Shown: positions 9,761 to 20,600 of the stretch, in pieces | How the letters are laid out: each line of letters starts with the position of its first letter | Numbering within the stretch: the stretch's first letter is position 1 | DNA from: Isoetes taiwanensis | Taxonomy: Eukaryota; Streptophyta; Lycopodiopsida; Isoetales; Isoetaceae | Assembly: GCA_021234155.1 (NCBI GenBank) | Contig: JAJEKV010000012.1 | Location: forward strand, 936,782 to 1,000,781 | DNA: 64,000 nt | Direction of reading: 5' to 3' | Made by a program: the position numbers and the translations under genes | Notes under the pieces: model-generated | What the model saw: only the letters and a program-made list of their open reading frames with translations | Databases searched by the model: none | Told to the model about the DNA's origin: nothing

Positions 9761-10331
9761 AACAAACCTGCAAAAACCAAACAGAAACTATTGCGGAGGC
9801 AATACTGTCAATGTATATGTCATCAGGGATGGTAGGAATCTTTGGGTCATCTGAGTTTATGGCAGTATGGAACAGTTGGTTATAGGATTGAGTGAAAGAA
9901 TCAGCAGTTCCCATGACATAGGAGTCGGCCATCCATAGATTATCCCTTATTAATCTGTAAAAATCCTGCTGAACCATGAGAAGTATAAGGGTGCCATAAG
10001 CATCAGCTAACATTCTGTGAGTGTAGTACATCTGCCTATATCTGCTGAACTGTCTTTTAGTGAATTCATGATGGTTCGAGTTTATGAACCAAAACATATA
10101 AATCATTTGCATAACTTCCCTTGTGTATATACCTGCCCAAATCCTTTCTCTTGCCTTGCTAATTTCATTGTCTCTGATCATCTGTCTGATTGACCATTGA
10201 TTATGGGGAGGGAACTTGACCTGGTGTTCATGAATTCTCTCATCCCCATATAACTTAACTTCAAAACTATCTGCTCCTCTATCAAATTTTCTCCTCCGAT
10301 GACCTCTGCATAGCTCCATGTACCCTATGAG
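9759..10331 (-). CDS. Extra 3' reading frame of element E, unidentified
   Basis: After the stop of the zf-RVT frame (near 10,350) a second frame stays open for about 190 codons. It contains GYMELCRGHRRRKFD, LYGDERIHEHQVKF, NQWSIRQMIRDNEISKARER, MIYMFWFINSNHHEF, YRQMYYTHRMLADAY and DDPKIPTIPDDIYIDS. A diverged copy of the same stretch lies at 53,168-53,720, so it travels as a unit. I see no RNase H signature (no DGS motif or catalytic Asp/Glu pattern) and cannot name the family. It may be a third ORF of this LINE family or host sequence carried along. The frame is open upstream to 10,523, but that part overlaps the zf-RVT frame. Its end at 9,759 lies at the junction with copy B. Confidence 0.5.
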   Translation of the reverse strand, partial: LIGYMELCRGHRRRKFDRGADSFEVKLYGDERIHEHQVKFPPHNQWSIRQMIRDNEISKARERIWAGIYTREVMQMIYMFWFINSNHHEFTKRQFSRYRQMYYTHRMLADAYGTLILLMVQQDFYRLIRDNLWMADSYVMGTADSFTQSYNQLFHTAINSDDPKIPTIPDDIYIDSIASAIVSVWFLQVC

Positions 10332-10338
10332 CAAGAAA

Positions 10339-11285
10339 TCAGTTAGAATTTCTATAAGATAGATTTGATTTAAACAGGTTAAAATACCCTTCAAAAATAC
10401 CAATTTGGTCCCAGCACCTGTCATAGTTGTCAGAAAACAAATTTTCATGTGCTGTTGCACATAACTCAACATCATATTTGAAATGAATCTTGATCCAAGT
10501 TGTAGAGAAATTTTTGTGACCATACAAACATCTGTTTCTAGACTTCCAAATATTCCATAAAGCTAGATAGATAATAGTGTTGTTGTAGGGATTATTGGAT
10601 TGAATTAACTGAATGATAGAGCTTCTGTCATGGACACCAAAGTAATGCTCGAACCATCTCCAAAAAGGCCTGAGTTTAGGGTAGAAGAATATATGTTCCA
10701 TACATTCCACATTATTGCAATTTAAAGGGCATAAAGATGAGATATTTGGATCCCTCCTTGAGAAGGTTTCAAGGCAAGAAACACTTTTATTAGTAATAAG
10801 CCAGATGAAGAAGGAGATTTTATTAGGAGAATAGGAATTCCATACATTAGACATCAAGGATTTAAATGCATCATTATCCAGGTTCCAAGAATAGGCAGAT
10901 TTAGCAGTGCTAGCATTTTGATTTAGATAGTCATAGATAAGAGAGACCTTGTATCTAGATTTACTGTTTAGATGCCAGTCAGAAGCTGTATTATGAGCAA
11001 CAGAAGGAATATTGTCTCCCATAACATTCTTGATATGATAATATATACTCGAGGATCCATTAAGAGCTTTCCAGATAAATTTACCAGCAAGTGCTTGGGC
11101 TTGCTTATGAAGGATTTTGCAGTTGAGGCCACCATCTTTTTTTTTCCTGGCAATAGTGTCCCAGTTAACCTGGTTATTTCCATTCCAAATGAAATGCCTA
11201 ATGATCTTTTCTAATTTGTTTATAGATAGATGGAGCCACCGCAGCAGCAGGAGAAATAAACATTGAACTGCAAGCAACATTGGCA
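10339..11285 (-). pseudogene. Element E: end of RT plus zf-RVT zinc-binding domain
   Basis: An open frame of more than 300 codons starts with LSINKLEKIIRHFIWNGNNQ and NWDTIARKKKDGGLN, the C-terminal part of a plant LINE RT. It then gives NKISFFIWLITNKSVSCLET, CPLNCNNVECMEHIFFYPKL and YLALWNIWKSRNRCLYG, which is the zf-RVT domain (family pfam13966). The usual final cysteine of the FFHC motif is replaced by tyrosine (FFYP). The RT part just upstream, SMFISPAAAVAPSIYKQ, is in another frame, so there is a frameshift near 11,240. The palm with the catalytic aspartates lies beyond the inverted-repeat insertion, at 14 kb. The frame also runs back to 11,328 through the inserted repeat, but that part is not LINE sequence. 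Confidence 0.8.
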
Positions 11286-11337
11286 CATTAGAGGATTTTG
11301 GGATCAAATAAGTGGGCCACAACTCCATGCCATGTCA
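11286..11337 (+). repeat. Left inverted terminal repeat
   Basis: Begins CATTAGAGGATTTTGGGATC and ends ATGCCATGTCA. Its partner is 13,561-13,613 in inverted orientation. Confidence 0.7.
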
Positions 11338-12126
11338 AATAATGCGCCGCCAATGGGGGAAGTGTCATGTGATTTTTTATCTGAGGCTCTTAAGTGCTTT
11401 CAGGTGTCATCTATAATGTGAGTTTGGGCAATGCGTGCCTTTGGTGTGGGTGTCGATAATCATAAAAAACATTAATGACCTTTGCTCCCCAACTCCCTCG
11501 TCTAGTTCATTCAAGACTTACATCACAAATTTTTGCCAAGAGTGGCGGATCGAATCAGACGCTCCCATTCGTTTGGATAAAGCCGATGAGCTCCTCCTAT
11601 TAGTACTTCTATTCCGTCACTCCATAATATGTCAAATGCACTCTCATTCAGTTGGGTAAAGTTATGTATTGTTTAGTTGCTTCATAATAGGTCAAAAAAC
11701 TTATTCTGTGGTCATTTGTTTTTTATAATGCATTAAGGAAAGCAAGGGGCGACTATCTTAGTAAATTAATGTAGAATGTGCATGCAAATTCTCAAGAATG
11801 CAAATTTGATGTAGATTGGTTTAGCTTGTATGCTGAGTTGTTTGTTATTTCATTGCATTGTTTGTTATTTTATTTTATTGGTTTGCCAAACATGTCAAAC
11901 AAAGACTATTAATTCATTGTGTACTTTCAAAATATAGTAGCCACAATGCGAATAAATGTCTTCCTTCTAAGAAGGAGACGTGCATTTCGCACCGTGACTA
12001 CTGTTTGGCCTTTCTTCCTTTTCTTTTCAAAATCCGAGGACGACGCAGATAATCCCAAGCCCAAAAGCAGATCCTTAGCAGCATGGCACAATAATTTCAA
12101 ACCCCAAACCCCCGTCTCTCGAATTT

Positions 12127-12626
12127 ATGGCATTCCGACAAGACGCCGATCTGCTTTTTTCGAAGTTCGATTGGGCCAAGGATCGTAAAAGGAAAAGGGG
12201 CAAGAAATTTGGGTCCGGATTGCGGGAAAATTGCAGCTTTAAACGCATAGCTGAGGCACTTACTCTGGCCCTCGTGATCCCCACAAGAAGGCAATCGGAA
12301 TTGGCTCTTAGAATGGCCAAATTTCGTGGGCCTTTGCATCATCTCGTTAGAAATAATGAAATTGTTCCACCGTGATGCAGAGGCTAGATCTAGAATTCAA
12401 TCCATGGCAACTCGAATCGTACGCATGTGCTTTCTTTCATGGATCGAAAAGACAAAGGGGAGGCAAAAACTTTGATGCAAAACAAGAACAAGAAGTTAAG
12501 GATTTAATCCAAGACCAGGAGATAGAGCAATATGTAGGATCCGGAGAGATTTTGGCGATGATATGGGGACCCAAAAGACAGATCCACTTCACCTTCACAC
12601 TTGAGATCAAGTCCCAAGCATTTTGA
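12127..12626 (+). CDS. Two small overlapping reading frames inside the insertion, unidentified
   Basis: The first frame (12,127-12,375, 82 residues) starts MAFRQDADLLFSKFDWAKDR and is basic. The second (12,372-12,626, 84 residues) starts MMQRLDLEFNPWQLESYACA and has an acidic EQEVKDLIQDQEIEQY stretch. The stop and start overlap in the sequence TGATG at 12,372-12,376. No zinc finger, DDE triad or known domain is visible. They could be chance frames in a non-autonomous element or remains of an accessory protein. Coding status is doubtful. Confidence 0.2.
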
Positions 12627-13287
12627 ACCTCTATCGAGTGCAACAAAACGGAAAAAAATTTATGCTATAGTCACTTTGTAATTCCTCGGTTTTGTTTCAC
12701 GTGAAAAGGAACCCAAATCGTAATCACGCCGGGCACGCTGCATTCGAGGAGCGTAAGAGAAAAATAAAATATAAGCTTTGAAGAGAGGCCACAAATTCTT
12801 ACCATGTCATGCCCTTCATTTCTCCGAGCTTTGTTAAATAAAAAAGATCAATCAATATATATTAGTCAATCGCCATAGCGCCAAAAACGAAGCTCAAAAA
12901 TTCAAGCTATTGGCAACTGAAATGAAAATTACCAAGAAGTTAATTGTAGTAGCGAGACCCCCAAAGATTTGAGAGCCGCTAAATTATATGTGCATGCGAC
13001 CCTTCTCCTCCTTATCATATGCCCCGTGAATCAAGGCATGCATGCAAGAACTGAAGCGCCTTCATTTTAAAGCACCAGCGACATTACCATCTCCACCAAA
13101 TCGACTACAACAAAAGAATACTTCCAACGGGTTTGCTAGAATGTCATTTGTGCGTATTAAAAAACATAGCCTGAGATCTCTGCTTATACCTTTTTCTCTC
13201 CACCCTTTAAAATCTGGTTGGGTCTTCTCTTGAACAAAAATCACCGTTTATTAGCACGCCATAAATCTTCTCGCAAAACCACCGCCC

Positions 13288-13450
13288 AAGACTCCATCGG
13301 CTTAAAACTCCACCGCCTAAAACTCCATCGCCTAAAACCCCATCGAATCAACTCCGTTGCAAATCTCCAAATGCACCATCGCCAAGCAACACAAATTTCC
13401 CCAATTTTCCCTTACCGAGCCATGTCCCAATTTCCCCAATTTTCCCGCCA
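13288..13450. repeat. 15-bp tandem array and a 20-bp direct duplication near the right end
   Basis: At 13,288-13,345 a 15-bp unit (AAAACTCCATCGCCT with small variants) is repeated about four times. At 13,393-13,448 the phrase AATTTCCCCAATTTTCCC occurs twice, about 38 bp apart. Subterminal repeats of this kind are common in DNA transposons, where they often bind transposase. Confidence 0.65.
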
Positions 13451-13560
13451 TAGACCCATGTTATTACTTGCTATTAATAAAGTTAGAAGCAGTTATTAAT
13501 AGGACAAAAAGTCTTTATAGGTTCGATGGCATTTTGCCCAAGGCTGCCTTCTAAGATCGA

Positions 13561-13613
13561 TGACATGGCATTTCTTAGAAGGCCTTTATTTGATCTCATA
13601 TATCCCTCTAATG
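13561..13613 (-). repeat. Right inverted terminal repeat
   Basis: This is the inverted partner of 11,286-11,337. It overlaps a small palindrome (CCTTCTAAG at 13,547-13,555 with CTTAGAAGG at 13,574-13,582), so this end can fold into a hairpin. Confidence 0.7.
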
Positions 13614-16040
13614 ATTACAACTCTACCACCCAAAAGAAATACCGGCTCCTATAAATATGGAGTTTGGCACGGATTTTATCAACAATAGAGTCCATAGGCC
13701 GAGAGATTAGCATTTAAAGAAAGAGGCATGCCAAGCAACTTAGTAGCTTGATTAGTGCTAATGACATTAATCCCAAAGAATTTGGGAATCCGAATATCAG
13801 CCATGATGCTACATTTGTCCAAATTTAAATAAATCCCGTGAGGCAAAGATCAAATCATTGACAATATTTAGAAAGCCGTAGATATTGTTAAGATCATTCT
13901 TGAGGAAAGTGAAAGTGTCATCAAAGATATTGAAGCATACTTAGAGAATTTACATTATCGAGCCTTCAAACCAATGATATTCCCATTATTCCATGGAACA
14001 TGACTACTTTGGTCAATAATTCAACACAAGAATGAAAAGATAGGGAGCAAGGGGACAACCTTGTCTCACCTCTTTGGTCAGAGGAAAGAAAGTAGCAGGA
14101 GAACCATTGATAAGAATAGTAGAGCCGATCTTTGATTTAGACCCATAATTAGCTTTATCAAAGCCAAAGATCAAAGCCAAGCTTAGACATATAGCAAATT
14201 TGATGAAATCCCAATTTATAGTATCAAAAGCCTTTTAAAATCAAGCTTAAGAAGAATACAGCCCCGATTTGAGACTTTGTTCCAATGCAAAACCTCCATG
14301 GCAAAGAACATAATTTTCCGGTGATAAAACCTATTGGGTAAAAAAATGGGATTGATTCGAATCCTTATGACCTTGCGTGATGATCTTTTATCCCGAAGCA
14401 ATAATCTTAGCACAAATTTTGTAAGTGGTATTAGTTAAAGAAATAGGCCTCTAGTCCGAGAAAATGACTAGGTTTATCAACTTTTTAGGGATTAAGGTGA
14501 TAAAACTACTAGAAATAGATGGGTGAAGATGACACCCAGTTCCGTAAAACCTTTGATAAAAGCCATTAGATCATGTTTGATAATATCCCAAAAATGCATA
14601 AAACTCGAGGGAAGCCATCCGCCCCTCGGTGATTTACCATGCTTGAAGCTCTTTAGAGAAGCAAAACTTCTCCAAGGTAGGCGTGCACGCCAATGTAAGA
14701 ATCCATTTTAGTGGTGATGTGGAATAATATTATCAATAAGATCCATGAAGTTTCGCTTTTGTTGTGAGAGATGTCACCGGAGATTTGGGGTAAAAGAGCT
14801 TGGAGTATTTCAAGGAAAAGAAATTGAGATATCTCCAGATTGATTGTTTAAGATGTATTTAGGTTTATCAATCACATCGTAAAATGGAATTTTTAGTCAG
14901 CCTAGATTTAGCTACTCAGAAAAGAATTTGGAGCAACTCGAATCCATTTCAAAGAAGGTATTTGATCTGCATTTAATAGCAAAATTTCTTTGGCTTCAAG
15001 CTCTTCAATGAGCTTGATTTGCCTTTCAAAGGTCTTCTTCCGAATATGCAACAAAACATTGAGAGGATTGTTTTGAAGGGCCATTCTAATATCTCATTTT
15101 CTTAAGCAGAGAGTTCTTCTCCATTTTAGATTTATGGAGGGAGTTCACCGTGATTTGATCCAAAGATTTAGAGGATTTAATCTTGGAAGTAAAAAATCCT
15201 TCATAGAATTATGATCTTTGATGTAAGGCATGCCGGAATAGAATGTTTTGAATTGACTGCAAAAGGCCTCGTGAGTGGAAGAGATCGAGTTAAACTTATA
15301 GGAATATTAAAATTTCTAGGCAGAGAGACTTGATAATTAGTACAGAGGGAACTGGTGGGTTGGTGGACTTAAATGGAGACAGACTCAATGATACAACATA
15401 TGCATTATCCCGTAAAATTTGTGTTGAAAGTGTTTAAGTAAAATGTTTAAGGCACAATAGACTCTAGCCTCCCTTTTTCTTATTTGACCAAGAATATTTG
15501 GCAAGAGAAGATGGAATGAGAATGAAAGAATTTTCATCAATAAAATTGTTCCAGTTGTTTTTTCTAGCCTTGTCATATTGATCTTGTTTCCAAGCTTTTG
15601 ATCCCTATGAAGGCGTGTTGTTGAAATTCACCTCGCAACTATCCAACTCAAACAACTTGATTTTTTTATCCAATTATTTTATAAATAACCCGTGAGAGCT
15701 TCTCTATTTTAGGATTATTAGAAGCATAGATGTTAATAAGACCAAAAATTATTATCTTGAACTTAAAAATCGTGGACTCGGCCACATATTAGTAGGGCCT
15801 TATAAAAGGATATATTTTCCATATTTTTCCAAATCATGCAAATACTAATCCGAGGGTTCCATTAGTTTATCCAAATGGAGGTACTACCGGGGATTATCCA
15901 ATCACCTAGGTTTGCACACTTCAAATTTCTAAGCTTATGTTCTTGAAGAATGACATAACTTTGTAGGTTTTGTCGGGAAATAACCTTTTCTCTTCAAAAA
16001 TACCTTTATCCCTCTTTAAATTCCAGGAAACAATCTTCAT
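13614..16040 (-). pseudogene. Element E: endonuclease and RT relic
   Basis: On the minus strand the start MKIVSWNLKRD (ATG at 16,040-16,038) is the classic first strand of an APE-type LINE endonuclease. Another frame soon gives YVILQEHKLRN (the catalytic Glu motif) and DWIIPGSTSIWI. After a long, heavily stopped middle part, the RT palm reads FDKANYGSKSKIGSTILING and VRQGCPLAPYLFIL near 14,150-14,030. Then come KLLGMPLSLNAN near 13,740, DKIRAKLHIYRSRYFFW and GGRVV (ending 13,614), where the inverted-repeat insertion begins. I did not find an intact YADD motif. Stops and frameshifts are numerous, so the ORF is dead. The endonuclease would have nicked target DNA to prime reverse transcription. 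Confidence 0.75.
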
Positions 16041-16079
16041 GAGGAAAATTTGAGCAAACAAAAGAAAAAGAAATTATAA

Positions 16080-17690
16080 CCTTTTATTTTTTCCTTTTCC
16101 CCTTTTTTCTTTTTTTCTTTTTTTTGTTTACTTCTCGTGTTGCTAGCAGAGCATTTTTAGGGAGATTTAAACTATGGTTTTTTTTTCTCACCCCTAGAAT
16201 TCTGGTAGAATTCTCTTTAGAAATATCTTTTAGTCATATCCTCACCAGTCGATAACTATTTAAGTAGTATTCATATAATCCCAATTGCTTTTTATCATAG
16301 AGATCCACATTTTCTTTATAATTCTCAAAAATCACTTTCACTTCTCTTATTTTGAGAGGAAGCACCACTGTGAATGAATTCAAATAATTTATTAACCGGG
16401 GATTAGAAATGAGATCAAAGTTAATCAAATTATTATATTTTATTAGCTTTATTAGCATTAACGCCGATATCATTTATACTTATAGGATTGAGAACTTGCC
16501 CGGATGAATGAATGTCACCTTTTGCTGAGGTCGATTTTGAGAGGAAAGCTCAGTGTCTCGTAGAACATAATCAATGTCTTGATCTCCCATTTCTCTCAAT
16601 CCCCATTTTGAATCTCCATAGTCGGACTGATCTCAAAGAAGTCAATAATCTTCTTTGATAGTCACCAATTGTGACTCCTTTGTTTGTGTCTAAGTCCGAG
16701 ATGGTATTCAGTAATCTTATCCCCAACCACTTTATCCTTTGAGAAATCTATGGGGTGGCCAACCGTCTGCAACGTGACGTAAATGTATAAATGGTTTTGG
16801 GATAAGGAAGAAGTGCCATCAAAGGATGGAGATGTCAATCAGATCAATGAAAGTATTTAAGGGGTTTTGTTTATGAGAAGGCTTGGGAGTATGCTTGGGA
16901 ATGGGAGGGGGAGGGACGATCATCAAGGATGGTCTCGTGAAGCGGATAGTCAAGTTAACAAATAAGTTGGGATGCAATAGCTTAGTTTGATCCGGCAGTG
17001 TTAGAAAAAACAGCAAATTGATTTGAATACAAAATTAGTTCTTCCTCATCATCCCCAGAGGTTGCCGTAGATGATGATGATTATTTTAGCGTGAAGATCC
17101 TGCGATTTGGAATCACCAGACTCGATGGCCGAGGTTGTTGGTGATGCTGATGTTAAGCTTGGTTTGTCAAAAGGTCTGGTAGAGAGCGGAGCAAAGAATG
17201 TGATCAACATAAAAGCTGAGTCGTAGAGTAGAGCTTCAAGTAGTGAGACTATTGCTTTTCTTGTTAACAACAGACATCTTCTAAACTTGAGTATTATCCC
17301 TTGTCTCATTTGATTTTAATGAAATAATTGCTTTGTATTTCCTTAGTTAATGAATCTCTCGCATCTTTGAGGGCTTCCAAATTGGTAAACACCAATTTGA
17401 TTTTGAGTTGGGGCTGCTTGGAATGTGGTTGAGATTGGATCTGTGACTTCTGCCATTTGAGATAAAGTTGAATGTAAGTCTTTGCCAAAATCAACTTTGA
17501 TTTCCTTTTCGAGAATGTATCTTCGAGAGTCTCATATCCTTGATGATTGAGGAACCATTATCAATCACAAAACTTTTTGTTGATGTTGCCAGAGGCTGTT
17601 CTTTTTCCTTTTCCATCTCTTTTTGCAATTCTTCTTGCACCCTACTGACTTACTCCATGGAATAAAAAGGAATCAGTCTCCTTTTCTTTT
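16080..17690 (-). pseudogene. Element E: ORF1-like region
   Basis: Upstream of the ORF2 start the minus strand holds broken frames with LINE ORF1 character: EELQKEMEKEKEQPLATSTK and FVIDNGSSIIKDMRLSKIHS (near 17,620-17,520), PIPKHTPKPSHKQNP (near 16,870) and a lysine-rich stretch NKKKKKRKKGKRKK just before ORF2 (near 16,130-16,090). ORF1 proteins bind the element RNA. No zinc knuckle or RRM was recognised, so the assignment rests on position and composition. The 5' UTR may extend to about 18,060. Confidence 0.45.
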
Positions 17691-17699
17691 GATGATGTT

Positions 17700-20600
17700 C
17701 TCTATTGTACTTTTAACCCGAAATGAATTTGTGTGCTCATTTTCCTTGGTTTCTCTTGATTCCTCATTTCAGAGTTTCAAGCCTGCATTCCCAGATACCA
17801 AATGTCTAGAATTGCATTTAGGCAATTTGGAGGCAATCCAAATTCACCTTAGATCCAAACAGAGATTTTGGCCAAAGCAAAGTCAGTTGAAAGGGATTGA
17901 AGAAGGAATGTCTTGGATAGACTGTTGAACATGCAAGTAATTGGAGGTTTATAGGGAGCATAAGGGCTGAAACAGGTACCAATGGAATTGAAAAGATTGA
18001 AGGAATCTTCATTCCAATAAATTGATTGCTTTACAGTGTTGAGGTGATGCACACAAGAGTTGTCTTAAGCTCTAAGGGAAAGTTTTGGGATCATGGAATA
18101 AATTACTATCTATATTTTTATCATAGCCAAATAGGTAATGAATAAACTACTTCAAATTGAAGCTGAAAGTTTTAAACACTTGGCTAATCTGCAAAGCGAC
18201 GTTAGGTGTCCCTTTAAAAAGTATTAGTTTAAGGATCAAAAGGTACCAAAAAGTGTAGCTGTGATCGGTACTCGGTACCTGTATAATATCTCAATATAAG
18301 GTATGTTTTAGAACTTTTATATATATATTGGTTCCTATAGCATTTATCTTTATCTTAACTTTGAATATTACCACAACCTTGACTTTGGCTTGATTTTTAT
18401 TGCTCTTAATGAAAAGAAAATGAGAAAAGTACTCCGCCTCTGAAGTGGCCTAGTGTATGTACTTTTGTAGGTTCCAAAAGTGGTACACCCAACATGCTTT
18501 TTACCCCAACCTTAAATGGTTTTTCTCCATCATGGTTTTCTTGCCTTTACAACCAATAAAATGTAGAGTCAAATATTAGCCATCACACTATCCTTATTTT
18601 AAAAGATCCAAGCCTTTTGCACAAAGACATTGAACTCCTGACGCTTAAAAATCTATTCTTATTCTATTCTATTGTTATTACAAAGGTAATTCAATATAGA
18701 AAAATAATGGTGCATAATGTAAATATAAATGGGTACAATTATAATCATGGTTATAACTTTCTTAATAGTGCAAAATAAGTTTTTCCAAAGACATAAATTA
18801 AAACACATAAAACATATACGCATGTATTCAAGCTCAAAAGAAGAAGTGCGTTTTCCTTCTCAATGTGGTCCTCCTCTGAGCACTACACTCAAACTTGAAA
18901 TAAAAGTTACTACTTCAACTTCGTGATTCTGAAACAAGAAGTTCCTTGGTGATTTCTAAAGTTCTTATATATCTTGTGCCGCTACTAGGCTAATCCATCC
19001 ATTTTCCCAAGTCCACTTTTCTTAGGGTTTGGCTAATTGTTGTCCTGTGGAGTTGTCTGAGGTGGAGGTTGCCATTCTTGGCTCAGAAATCACTTAGTTG
19101 CAAAAAATTGTTCTAAAAATTTTCTTTTTGGGCAATTTTTCCATTTACTTTAGCCATTTTTTCTGCAGGCAAAATGCTATAAATAGCCATTTTGGCTAAC
19201 TACGCTATATTTTATTCCATGCTTGGGATTCCATTTAATGAAAGAGATATGGAAGTTACACACCAAAGTTCCAATCGCGGAATAGAAGAAAATTTTATTT
19301 CACCTTTACACTGGTCATGATGTAGGGGTAGCTAAATCCCAAGAAATGCCATTTATGGTTAGGCCTTTTTGGCAGAGAGAGCAAGTGAGACCAAAAGGTT
19401 AGCTATGCTGATCCCTGCTTTGTTTACTGAGAATGACAGCCAGAATTGGAAAAGACATTTCATTTTCTCAAAACCATAGGAGAGTTTAAAATGAATGGCC
19501 TATGAATGCGAGTGCTTGTATTCAAGTTGAGGCCGCTCATTTTGAAGCGCATGTTGTCCCGCGCGATCTAATTGACTTCAACAAATAGGGGCCGATACCA
19601 TAAGGCACAGTGAATGCCAGAGAAGGATCAATTTCAAAGGAAGGCAAACTACCAAGGAAATTGGGATCTTTCGGTGAGATTATCCCATATTGGCGCATGT
19701 CAAAGAGAGGCTCCATTAATTTGCTTTGTAGAGTAAGATCCCAAAATTGCCAGCGGAATGAAAGTTTAGCCTCTTTGACTTATATAGTCTCTTCAAATTT
19801 GAAAGGTATATATCAAGTGATCTTCTTTTGAAGTTTTAAAAACAATGGAGAAACGGCAGAGTATCGGGGTTTTAGGTTAAAATGGCTCTCTTCATTTTCG
19901 CATCATGAACCTCAACAAAGGGAACATTTACTGCAAAGGTGGAGGGCGGAAATAAGGAGAGAAAGTGGAAAAGCATGAGTAGAAACATGAGAGAGACACA
20001 AGAAGATCAATGGGGATCAAATTGCCTCACGACACGCATAATGCAGGATCCTTGACACATAGTAGCAAAACAAAAGTACGATTTAAACGTAGAATACTCA
20101 CAAACACTGGCTTTCGCCCAATCACAAAGGAATCAAAAATTCCAAAGAATCAGACACAATTTTGTCACCAATGAATTTTTCTAACCATGCTTCAATGATT
20201 TTTGTTTTCAAATTCTGTGAGTTCTAAGACAAGGTGTAGAGTCTCAATGAAACAAATTATCCGAAAGAATTGTTTAGAATGAGTTCCCACAGATGTCGGC
20301 CTTAGAAAACCACAAGTCGGCCTAGGACCATCAATTAGAATGGTGAAGATTGTGGTAATCCATTTGAAGCAAGACTTCATGTAGACATCGAGATTGCTAG
20401 CTCCTTACCAAAAGCTAGCCTCGCAATTCGTAGGAATTCGTGATCAAAGAAGGCGAAATTCAAATTTCTGTGCCGCTTCGCCAAGAAAGTAATTCAAACA
20501 AAAGTGGGATAAAGACAAAAAATAAAGAAAAAAGGGCTTTACATTTTCCTTTTCCCCATTTCACCTTTCCACGTGGTTCTTGGTTGTTATCTCCTTCTTG

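Larger units (their letters stand above)
7460..9765 (-). mobile_element. LINE copy B, inserted in the 3' region of element E
   Basis: On the minus strand this element runs from an RT-upstream segment (9,760) through RT and zinc finger to a 3' core (near 7,525-7,483: GGTCTCTACGAGATGTGAAT) and a TTTCATTTTCATT-type tail (7,485-7,465). Flanking sequence on both sides belongs to element E, as shown by alignment to the 53-54 kb copy, so B is the younger insertion. I could not identify a target-site duplication, and about 210 bp of E seem absent at the insertion point. The 5' end is truncated before any endonuclease. The ORF is broken by at least three frameshifts, so the copy cannot move by itself. 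Confidence 0.7.
11286..13613. mobile_element. 2.3-kb insertion with about 52-bp inverted terminal repeats
   Basis: The left end (11,286-11,337, plus) and the right end (13,613-13,561, minus) both begin CATTAGAGG, then share GATCAAATAA, GGCC and finally ATGCCATGTCA, in the same order and with nearly the same spacing: about 40 of 54 aligned positions by eye. The segment lies exactly inside the RT of element E, between GGRVV and the IIRHFIW motif, and removing it restores the normal RT spacing. This is what a DNA transposon would look like. No transposase is recognisable, so it would be non-autonomous or decayed. I found no clear target-site duplication, and the end sequence does not match CACTA termini. 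The superfamily is unknown. Confidence 0.6.
7318..17700 (-). mobile_element. LINE element E, minus strand, split by two later insertions
   Basis: Read on the minus strand the pieces are ORF1-like sequence (about 17,690-16,080), endonuclease and RT (16,040-13,614), the rest of RT with zf-RVT (11,285-10,340), an extra 3' reading frame (about 10,331-9,765), the 3' UTR (about 7,455-7,336) and poly(A) (7,335-7,318). Two joins support a single element. First, RT sequence stops at GGRVV (13,614) and resumes at 11,285, and the 33 codons from there to FIW match the usual RT spacing. Second, the 3' UTR at 7,336-7,455 aligns with the 3' end of the uninterrupted copy at 53.94-54.06 kb, while 9,770-10,323 aligns with 53.17-53.72 kb. 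The intact length would be about 6 kb, normal for plant LINEs. One caveat is that the 5' half is more decayed than the 3' half, so two related elements remain possible. Confidence 0.65.

Noticed and set aside
9759-10331. Idea that the extra frame of element E is a viral protein
   Set aside because: No motif supports this, and its position between ORF2 and the LINE 3' UTR in two copies favours an element-linked sequence.
18640-18680. TATTC-like run resembling the tail of LINE copy A
   Set aside because: No LINE 3' core or coding relic precedes it; an ordinary simple repeat explains it.
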